DNA of 41,078 nucleotides, taken from Lachnospiraceae bacterium (GTDB taxonomy: Bacteria; Bacillota; Clostridia; Lachnospirales; Lachnospiraceae). This document shows, piece by piece, positions 8,551 through 15,129 of this stretch. Where the stretch lies: assembly GCA_016285265.1 (NCBI GenBank), contig JAEEQL010000010.1, positions 1 to 41,078 of the forward strand, written 5' to 3'. Below the pieces are notes generated by a model, which saw only the letters and a program-made list of their open reading frames with translations, made no database searches and was not told where the DNA came from. Position numbers and translations under genes: made by a program. Numbering within the stretch: the stretch's first letter is position 1; every line of letters begins with the position of its first letter.

Positions 8551-10235
8551 TATCTGTTGATCCTGATGTTTTCCCTGATCCATGCTCTGGTCTCAGCGGT
8601 TGTTCCGTTGACAGTGCTTACCTGGAAGTCGGGGTTTGCTCCGGAACTGATATCATTGAATGCCCAGAAATGATTGAGATCTATACTGGTTTCATTTGCC
8701 TGTGAGGGATCAAGAACGATAAGAATCTTCTCGTTTTCCCCGAGTTTTTCCATAATGGAATTAAATGCTTCTGTATAGGGAGTCGGGTCTATTCCTGCTT
8801 CGGTGGCATAATAAATGCCATCATAGATGAGCTGAAGGTTGTAATCGGTCTCCCTTAGAACACTGTCTATCTCATCAAGAGCTTCCTCTGCGGTCATTGT
8901 CTTGTCCTTGATGCCGGTCTCGATATTCTTTCTGGTGACCAAGGCGAGTGAAAAAATATAGCGAAGCCTTAAGGGGTCATCCTGATCGTCGGGATCAAAG
9001 AGGACGGTGTTTCCGTCTTCATCGACGATCGATGCCGCATCTGAAGCAAGACTCCATGCTTCATCCCTGGACCAGTTGTCACGCGAAGAAATCTCATTGA
9101 TCGCAAGGATATATTTTTTGCGGTATACCTCGATGAGATTATCGCTTTCTTCCCTTATACTGTCCGAATTGATCTCAATACCTGCTTTTTCAAGCTTGTC
9201 TGCATACTCAATGATCTCATCGTAATAGATCCTGGACTGGACATATAAGCCGGAGCTTACATACTGACCGTCAAGAAGTGAGACGGAGTATCTTACCTGC
9301 TCCGCATATCTGGCAAAGATATCATCGGCTTCCTTGGAGATATCCTCAGCCATGTCATATTCATCGGCGAGTCTGATATAAAGATCAAGAGCGGCGGGAT
9401 AGGAGCCTGACATTGCATCGGACTTATCTCCCTCTTTGACATAAGACTTGATCTGATCCTTGATCTCTTCGATCTCTGCAGCTTTTTCGGCGGCAGCTTC
9501 GGGGTCTTCCTCTTCAGGTTCGTCCTCATCGTCTTCGTCGTCTTCGTCGTCATCTCTGTCGCCCGACTGGCTGACTTCGTTATCCTGTCTGCCGCCGGAG
9601 AATACGCCCATACTCTTGAGCGCAAGGAGGATGGCAACAATAAGTGCTGCGATTACGAGGATAATAATAATGATCAGACCCTTTGATGATGAGCTCTTTT
9701 TTTCTTTTTCGGATGCAGGTTCAGCGGGAGCGGCGTTCTGAGCGGGAGAAGCGGCCTGTGCGGGAGAGTCCGATCCGAGTGATGCGAATCCGGAATACTT
9801 GGGTGCCTCTGCCTGCTGTAAGGGAGCGCTTCCGGAGCCGACGGGTGCGCCACACTTTGTGCAGAATTTAGTTCCTTCCTTTAACTGACCACCGCATTTG
9901 GGGCAGAGTGCGGGCTGAGCGGGAGCCTGAGGCCCTGCCTCTTCTGAGGGCTTTTCGGAAGCGGGAGCCTGAGGCCCTGCCTCTTCTGAGGGCTTTTCCG
10001 AAACGGGAGCCTGAGACCCTGCCTCTGCTGCGGGCTTTTCCGAAACGGGAGCCTGGGGCCCGGCCTCTTCCGCGGGCTTATCCTGGGCTGCGGGCCCGGC
10101 GAGGTTGACCTTGGGTATCTGTGCCACGGTTTCCTCGGGCTTTGCCGGAGTCTCGGGTGTTTCTATCTTGGTTCCGCATTTGATGCAGAATTTCATATCA
10201 TTTGTGATTTCGGCTTTACAATTTGGACAATTCAT
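8550..10235 (-). CDS. Zinc-ribbon single-pass membrane protein
   Basis: 561 residues from ATG 10235, chosen because AGGGGGA (10244-10251) lies at ideal distance. Residues 2-25 form a first zinc ribbon (CPNC...CIKCG). Four copies of a 14-residue Pro/Glu/Ala unit (SEKPxEEAGPQAPV) follow at about 51-106. A second ribbon (CPKC...CTKCG) lies near 110-132, then a Ser/Lys patch, a membrane helix at about 184-208 (GLIIIIILVIAALIVAILLA), and a strongly acidic Asp/Glu run. The remaining 300 residues are predicted extracellular, largely helical, and not recognised. The layout (zinc ribbon, one helix, extracellular part) resembles TcaA/YvbJ-type envelope proteins, but homology is not claimed. It is the first gene of a two-gene leftward operon with the metallophosphoesterase, driven by the promoter at 10316-10344. 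Confidence 0.75.
   Translation of the reverse strand: MNCPNCKAEITNDMKFCIKCGTKIETPETPAKPEETVAQIPKVNLAGPAAQDKPAEEAGPQAPVSEKPAAEAGSQAPVSEKPSEEAGPQAPASEKPSEEAGPQAPAQPALCPKCGGQLKEGTKFCTKCGAPVGSGSAPLQQAEAPKYSGFASLGSDSPAQAASPAQNAAPAEPASEKEKKSSSSKGLIIIIILVIAALIVAILLALKSMGVFSGGRQDNEVSQSGDRDDDEDDEDDEDEPEEEDPEAAAEKAAEIEEIKDQIKSYVKEGDKSDAMSGSYPAALDLYIRLADEYDMAEDISKEADDIFARYAEQVRYSVSLLDGQYVSSGLYVQSRIYYDEIIEYADKLEKAGIEINSDSIREESDNLIEVYRKKYILAINEISSRDNWSRDEAWSLASDAASIVDEDGNTVLFDPDDQDDPLRLRYIFSLALVTRKNIETGIKDKTMTAEEALDEIDSVLRETDYNLQLIYDGIYYATEAGIDPTPYTEAFNSIMEKLGENEKILIVLDPSQANETSIDLNHFWAFNDISSGANPDFQVSTVNGTTAETRAWIRENIRINR
9917..10083 (-). repeat. 42-bp tandem repeat in zinc-ribbon protein
   Basis: Four copies of a 42-base unit encode about 14 residues each (SEKPxEEAGxQAPx). 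It lies between the two zinc ribbons on the cytoplasmic side. The units differ at a few positions. Confidence 0.85.
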
Positions 10236-10315
10236 ATTATTGATCCCCCTTGTACTTATAGGCATCCTAATTTGCCTCTTGATTTGGCAAAATTGAACAT
10301 ATTTTCTGATAACTT

Positions 10316-10344
10316 ATTATATATATTTAAGAATATTATTGCAA
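10316..10344 (-). promoter_or_regulatory. Leftward promoter for zinc-ribbon/phosphoesterase operon
   Basis: On the minus strand, TTGCAA (10344-10339), a 17-base spacer and a perfect TATAAT (10321-10316). Transcription would begin near 10309, giving a leader of about 74 bases before the ATG at 10235. The -35 hexamer is the same six base pairs used by the rightward promoter. Confidence 0.7.
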
Positions 10345-10367
10345 GATAGCCCGAAATTAAATATAAT
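10339..10367 (+). promoter_or_regulatory. Rightward promoter for the ABC operon
   Basis: TTGCAA (10339-10344), a 17-base spacer and a perfect TATAAT (10362-10367). Transcription would begin near 10374, giving a leader of only about 16 bases before ATG 10391. TTGCAA is its own reverse complement, so it serves both divergent promoters. Confidence 0.7.
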
Positions 10368-10390
10368 TTTGAATGTGTGTGGGTGATCAA

Positions 10391-11017
10391 ATGGTTGAAG
10401 TCACTAATGTATGTAAATCATACGGAAGAAAAAACATACTTAATGGAGTAAGTTTCACGGCTTCTCCGGGACAGCAGATCGCATTGGTTGGAAGGAACGG
10501 CTGCGGCAAGAGTACTCTTATGCAGATAATGGCCGGCCTTCTGAAAGCCGATTCGGGAAACGTTCTTTATTTCGGAAAGAAGTTAAGTCCCGGTTCATCA
10601 TTCTCACATACCGTAGGTTATCTTCCGCAGGAGAATCCTCTTATAGAGGAACTGTCCGTTGCAGACAATATGTCGCTCTGGTCAGGCAGAAAGTGCAGAC
10701 CGGGTGATGAGGCGGTCAGGATGTTCCAGCTTGAGGATATCCTTAAGCAGCAGGTCTCAAAGCTTTCCGGAGGAATGAAGAGGAGGGTTGCCATAGCGTG
10801 TGCATGCGTCCATATGCCGCCTGTCATGCTCATGGATGAGCCCACCGCCGCGCTTGATATCTATTACCGCACAGAGGTGCGGAAGTGGATGAGGCAGTAC
10901 CGCGACATGAACGGTATCATTATCACTGTTACCCACGACTCCGATGAGATGTCGGATTCGTCCGTATGTCTTCTTATTGAGGATGGATTACTTAAAGATT
11001 TTAGGGAGGAAAAGTAA
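10391..11017 (+). CDS. ABC transporter ATP-binding protein
   Basis: 208 residues. I prefer ATG 10391, after GGGTGA five bases upstream, over the in-frame ATG at 10373, which would lie at the predicted transcription start. All nucleotide-binding motifs are intact: Walker A GRNGCGKST, Q-loop YLPQEN, signature LSGGMKRR, Walker B VMLMDEPTAALD-like (MDEPTAALDIY) and the switch histidine VTHDSDE. It resembles ATPases of ABC-2 exporters (CcmA/NatA-like). It is followed without a gap by the Ala/Gln-rich membrane protein and then by two ABC-2 permeases, so it most likely powers that exporter as a homodimer. The substrate is unknown. Confidence 0.9.
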   Translation: MVEVTNVCKSYGRKNILNGVSFTASPGQQIALVGRNGCGKSTLMQIMAGLLKADSGNVLYFGKKLSPGSSFSHTVGYLPQENPLIEELSVADNMSLWSGRKCRPGDEAVRMFQLEDILKQQVSKLSGGMKRRVAIACACVHMPPVMLMDEPTAALDIYYRTEVRKWMRQYRDMNGIIITVTHDSDEMSDSSVCLLIEDGLLKDFREEK

Positions 11018-12745
11018 ATGCATTTCGATCCGAACACAGGTGAAAAGATCATGGATCCCGGAGATGAGATCCAGAACCCCGCAACACAGCAGGCAGCACC
11101 CGCTGCAGACGCAGCACAGCAGGCAACTGCCCAGACCGCTGACGCAGTAAACCAGGCTGCAGCTCAGGCCGCAGCAGCACAGGCAGCTGCTCAGGCCGCA
11201 GCACAGCAGGCTCAGCAGGGAGCAGCAGACGCAGCTCAGCAGGCACAGCAGGCTTACGCACAGGCAGCCCAGCCTCAGTTCCAGGCGCAGCAGCCCCAGT
11301 TCCAGGCACAGCAGCCCCAGTTCCAGGCTGCACCCGCAGTTCCCCGGGACGAGAAAGTCAAGAAGGGACTTCCCATCGGAGCAGTCATCGGCATCGCAGC
11401 AGCAGTTCTTGTTGTTATCGTAGCCGTAGTTGTTCTTGCAATGAAAAATCTCGGCGGAAAGGTTACCCTCGTCAATACACTGATCAATGCTTATGACGGA
11501 GAGTACCTTACCGAGGCATCCAAGGATTTCAAGCTTGATCCCTTCGGAGAGTTCACTTATACCGTAGAGGGTGAAGTAGAGGATGTAGAATTCAACGTAG
11601 CTATCGCAAGCAACGGCGGCTCACACACCAGAAGCGCTTATGCAACCGTTACCTACTCCGGATTCACCGCTGATATCAACGCATATATTGACGAGAAGCA
11701 GATCAAGGCTACATGCCCCGTTCTCGGAGATTATCTCTTCCTTTATGATTATTCCAATGACAAGAACGACGGATACATTGTCGAGCTTATCGAAGATGCC
11801 GGTATCGACGTTGAAGATTTCAATGCCCTTATCGGATTCATGAACGACAACTCCGATCTTGCCAAGAAGTTCTACGAGAAGAATATCGATTTCTTCAAGG
11901 ACATAGCCAATGACCTTAATTTCAAGAAGACCGGCGCAAAGGAGACCTTCACCGTAAACGGAAAGAGCGTTTCCTGCAAAGAGTATCAGGCAGTAATCAC
12001 CGAGGATCTCGTAGTAGAGTGGATCGAGGGATATCAGAAGCTCTGGAATGATTTCTATAAAGAGAACTCCGATGACTTCGAGATCATCGAGGACATGATC
12101 GGCGAAGATCTTGATCTTGAAGATATGTTCGACGAAATGCTCGATGAGCTGGATGATATGGAAGACCTTACCATCTCTATCTACTCAAAGGGAGCAACCG
12201 CTGCATGTATCCGTGTTGCTGACGAAGACAACATGATCGAAGTCCTTTTCCAGGGCGGCGATTATCTTGCTCAGAATGTTGAGATCAATTATGATTTCGA
12301 CGGCGATGACGGCACTCTCCTTACCATAGAAGGTACTACCAAGGGCGATGTTCAGACCACTACCATCGAGATGGAAGAGTTTGATTATGAGATGGAGTAT
12401 TCCTACAACAGAAAGACCGGCGAGTTTTCAATGACCTGCGAGGCGTACGGAAGTGAGATGTACAATCTCGAGGCTACCATCGAGATCAGCAAGAACGAGA
12501 TCAAGTACACCTATGACACCCTTGAGGTTTATGGCGAGGATATGCCTTTCGATTCTCTGGTCATCACCTTCTCAACCAAGGCAGACATCAAGGAGCCCAA
12601 GAAGGGTGAAGAGATCGACCTCGGAAATATGGATGAGGACGAACTTGAGGATCTTGCAATGGATATCATGGAAGAGATCGAGGACAACGACGATCTTATG
12701 GATATCATGGAAGACTTCGAAGATCTTATGTGGTATTTCTATTGA
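11018..12745 (+). CDS. Ala/Gln-rich single-pass membrane protein, unknown extracellular domain
   Basis: 575 residues; ATG follows the ATPase stop directly (TAAATG), with GGAGG upstream inside the preceding gene. The N-terminal 110 residues are a low-complexity Ala/Gln tail with three PQFQAQQ units. A basic patch (DEKVKKG) precedes a membrane helix at about 118-142 (AVIGIAAAVLVVIVAVVVLAM). The extracellular part, about 430 residues, is acidic and beta-rich, with alternating strands (FTYTVEGEVEDVEFNVAIAS, TTIEMEEFDYEMEYSYN) that suggest a large beta-sheet or LolA-like fold; this is only an impression. The C-terminus is very acidic (MDIMEEIEDNDDLMDIMEDFEDLM). Unlike the two zinc-ribbon neighbours it has no Cys ribbon, but the overall plan is the same. 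Sandwiched between ATPase and permeases, it may be an accessory or substrate-handling subunit of the exporter. Confidence 0.7.
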   Translation: MHFDPNTGEKIMDPGDEIQNPATQQAAPAADAAQQATAQTADAVNQAAAQAAAAQAAAQAAAQQAQQGAADAAQQAQQAYAQAAQPQFQAQQPQFQAQQPQFQAAPAVPRDEKVKKGLPIGAVIGIAAAVLVVIVAVVVLAMKNLGGKVTLVNTLINAYDGEYLTEASKDFKLDPFGEFTYTVEGEVEDVEFNVAIASNGGSHTRSAYATVTYSGFTADINAYIDEKQIKATCPVLGDYLFLYDYSNDKNDGYIVELIEDAGIDVEDFNALIGFMNDNSDLAKKFYEKNIDFFKDIANDLNFKKTGAKETFTVNGKSVSCKEYQAVITEDLVVEWIEGYQKLWNDFYKENSDDFEIIEDMIGEDLDLEDMFDEMLDELDDMEDLTISIYSKGATAACIRVADEDNMIEVLFQGGDYLAQNVEINYDFDGDDGTLLTIEGTTKGDVQTTTIEMEEFDYEMEYSYNRKTGEFSMTCEAYGSEMYNLEATIEISKNEIKYTYDTLEVYGEDMPFDSLVITFSTKADIKEPKKGEEIDLGNMDEDELEDLAMDIMEEIEDNDDLMDIMEDFEDLMWYFY

Positions 12746-12777
12746 TCCGATGAATCCGGCGGATCTTTGATGAAGGT

Positions 12778-13998
12778 ATGAACTATTCTTTACAGTACAT
12801 AAGAATAGAAATCAAAAGAGCCGCCCGTGCATTCTTAAGCGGACTGGTTACACTTATCATCATATCGGCAATAACTGTAGGCTCTGCGGCAGCGCTCTAT
12901 ACGCTGCTGCAGAGCCTTGGTATTTCCGAGCCTGTTAAGGTTGCGGTTTCCGTGCCCGGTGACGGCTCGATGTCAAAGATGGCGATAAGGCTTCTCGAGG
13001 GAATGGATTCCATAAAGGCAGTCTGCGAATTCGAACTTACCGATGAGGCGGATGCAAGGGAAGGCATGATTGACGGAAGATTCGGTGCGGCGATAGTGCT
13101 TCCGGAGAATTTCTATGAGGGAGTAAACTACGGGTTAAACCCTCCCGCGCTTATACTCATTCCGGCCGATATCACGCCCGGCGTAAGGAATTTCGGTGAA
13201 CTGCTTGAAACCGCAACATCACTTGTGGATACCGTTGAAGGCGGGATTTATGCGGTTACCGATGCGGGGCTGGTTTACGGCATGAAGGTCTCCAGGACCG
13301 ATATGGAGAATTACCTGACAAATATCGCCTTCGATACTCTTTTGAAAAGAACCAAGTTCTTCGGGGAGAACTTTGAATCATCACTTGATGTAAGCGGGCT
13401 CGTTTCGTATTATGCCGTATGTGCCGGACTTATGATCGTAATGATCACCTGTACCGGTTTCGGATATCTGTATTCAAAAAGAAGCAAGAGCGTGGAGCAC
13501 TCACTCAGGAGGATCGGACTCGGTCCCGTGCAGACCGGTTTTGTGAAGCTCCTGGTAGAGATGTGCCAGCTCGTTCTTATTTTCACGATCTATTTTCTGG
13601 TACTGAAACTGTTTTCACATATTCTGATCTCCCGTGAGAGCGAGGCGCTGATTCTATCGGGAGGATCGGTACTTGAAGCCTGTGAGATACTTTCCGGCTT
13701 TAAGAATGTCATCCCCGTTCTTTTCTGCATATGCGGTTTTTCGCACTTTATCTACTGTCTTTTCAGGGGCAGAGAGGATTCGGGACTGATACTCCTTATC
13801 ATATTCATGATCATGCTGGTGCTCGGAGGATGCATTGTTCCTTCCGTCTTTCTGCCGGATACGGCGGTAAGCATCGGAAGATTCATGCCTGCGGCACTTT
13901 GGAGGGATGATATTTTTAACGGCGGAATAGTAAGGGAGCTTATAACGGGTGCCGTTTTGTTTGTGGCGGGGGAGGTGCTGTCATGGTTAAATACCTGA
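12778..13998 (+). CDS. ABC-2 type transporter permease
   Basis: 406 residues with the ABC-2 (PF12698-like) layout: an N-terminal membrane helix (FLSGLVTLIIISAITVGSAAALYTLL), a large extracellular domain (about residues 50-200, with VAVSVPGDGS, FGAAIVLPENFYEGV), then five hydrophobic segments including GLMIVMITCTGFGYL, MCQLVLIFTIYFLVLKLF, and LILLIIFMIMLVLGGCIVP. The motif GPVQTGFVKL between helices matches the coupling segment typical of these permeases. GAAGG lies almost against the ATG, so the ribosome site is imperfect, and coupling with the preceding gene 32 bases away is likely. It overlaps the next permease by 16 bases. It probably pairs with that protein and the ATPase at 10391-11017. 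Confidence 0.85.
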   Translation: MNYSLQYIRIEIKRAARAFLSGLVTLIIISAITVGSAAALYTLLQSLGISEPVKVAVSVPGDGSMSKMAIRLLEGMDSIKAVCEFELTDEADAREGMIDGRFGAAIVLPENFYEGVNYGLNPPALILIPADITPGVRNFGELLETATSLVDTVEGGIYAVTDAGLVYGMKVSRTDMENYLTNIAFDTLLKRTKFFGENFESSLDVSGLVSYYAVCAGLMIVMITCTGFGYLYSKRSKSVEHSLRRIGLGPVQTGFVKLLVEMCQLVLIFTIYFLVLKLFSHILISRESEALILSGGSVLEACEILSGFKNVIPVLFCICGFSHFIYCLFRGREDSGLILLIIFMIMLVLGGCIVPSVFLPDTAVSIGRFMPAALWRDDIFNGGIVRELITGAVLFVAGEVLSWLNT

Positions 13999-15032
13999 TC
14001 AGACTTTTCCTTATGCTCAAGGCAAGGCTTAAAAGCCCTTTCACATATGTGTGGATCCTTCTTATGTGGCTGCTGCTCTGGCTTGTGAACGAGTCGCTGA
14101 TCCCATCGGAACAGCCTTCCGAGGTTCTTATTCTGAATGAAGCCGGCGAATACGGAAGCCGTATCATGAACATATTCGAAAACCGCGAAGATTCCGTTTC
14201 CGCATATGTTTATACCGAAACGGACGATGAAGGGTACCTGCGTGACATGGTCAGAAAAGGGCGCGTCGAATGCGGCTTTATCTTCCCGGAGGATATGGAG
14301 GAAAGAGTCCGCGAGGGTGACACCCGTGATATGGCGACCATGGTCACTTCGAACTTCTCACTTAAGAGCGCCGCCGTCAGGGAAACGGTCTTTGCGGCGA
14401 TGTTCAGGATAATCTATGCGGATATGGTCGAGAGTGCCGAAGAGGATATATTCGAAGATCCCTCGGAGGTTAAGGATTATATCAGGGATAAATACGAATA
14501 CCTTGTCGGGAGCGATGAAGTGTTCGGTCTTGTATATGAGACCGTCGATATTCCGGAAGGAGAAAGCAATGAAATGTTTGCCGACAGATCGGATCCCATA
14601 AGGGGAACCGCGGCTGTTCTTCTATTTATCCTGAGCCTGTATTCGGCAGGGTCCTTCTTCGGTGAGAGCGGAAGATTCTACAGGGCACTGAAAAGGAATG
14701 AAAGAATGCTGAGCATGTTCCTGTATGAGCTTTCATCCGTGGCGGTTCCGGCGGTTTCCGCATTTATACTTATAAGATATTTCGACGCAGGCAGCGTTTC
14801 TTTTTTCAGGGATCTTTATTGCTTTGTTCTGCTCCTTCTTTTCTGCTGCATATGGAGCGTAGTCTTTATCAGGCTTTTCAGGAGGATCGAAACTTATCTG
14901 CCTGCCGTATCGGTACTGCTCTTTGTGAGCTTTGTACTTTGCCCCGTGTATTTCGACCCTGCAAAGTATCTGGCTGTTCTCGGGATCGTGTCGAGAATAC
15001 TTCCGCCGTCGTTTTATCTGTACCTGCTCTGA
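13983..15032 (+). CDS. Second ABC-2 type transporter permease
   Basis: 349 residues; the ATG lies inside the end of the preceding permease (16-base overlap) and follows GGGGGAGG by eight bases, so translation is coupled. It shows the same plan as its neighbour: first helix TYVWILLMWLLLWLVNES, an extracellular domain with GRVECGFIFPEDMEERV, which parallels GRFGAAIVLPENF in the first permease, and then hydrophobic segments (AAVLLFILSLYSAGSFF, CFVLLLLFCCIWSVVFI, LPAVSVLLFVSFVLC). The parallel segments suggest the two permeases form a heterodimer. No terminator is seen behind it; the next gene has its own promoter. Confidence 0.83.
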   Translation: MVKYLIRLFLMLKARLKSPFTYVWILLMWLLLWLVNESLIPSEQPSEVLILNEAGEYGSRIMNIFENREDSVSAYVYTETDDEGYLRDMVRKGRVECGFIFPEDMEERVREGDTRDMATMVTSNFSLKSAAVRETVFAAMFRIIYADMVESAEEDIFEDPSEVKDYIRDKYEYLVGSDEVFGLVYETVDIPEGESNEMFADRSDPIRGTAAVLLFILSLYSAGSFFGESGRFYRALKRNERMLSMFLYELSSVAVPAVSAFILIRYFDAGSVSFFRDLYCFVLLLLFCCIWSVVFIRLFRRIETYLPAVSVLLFVSFVLCPVYFDPAKYLAVLGIVSRILPPSFYLYLL

Positions 15033-15044
15033 CGGTTTGCACGT

Positions 15045-15059
15045 ATAACCGACGGTTAT
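15045..15059. promoter_or_regulatory. Perfect 15-bp dyad, candidate operator
   Basis: ATAACCG-A-CGGTTAT is a perfect inverted repeat with a one-base centre. It ends exactly one base before the TTGACA hexamer at 15060. Its position next to a consensus -35 suggests a regulator-binding site. No regulator gene is present in the neighbourhood. Confidence 0.4.
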
Positions 15060-15088
15060 TTGACATTTTCACAATAAAATAAGAAAAT
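15060..15088 (+). promoter_or_regulatory. Promoter for second zinc-ribbon protein
   Basis: A perfect TTGACA (15060-15065), a 17-base spacer and GAAAAT (15083-15088; four of six matches). The leader would be about 35 bases. The strong -35 compensates for the weak -10. Confidence 0.5.
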
Positions 15089-15129
15089 AACTGTGTTTTA
15101 ACAGCACCAAAAAGAAGGGAGACAAATCA

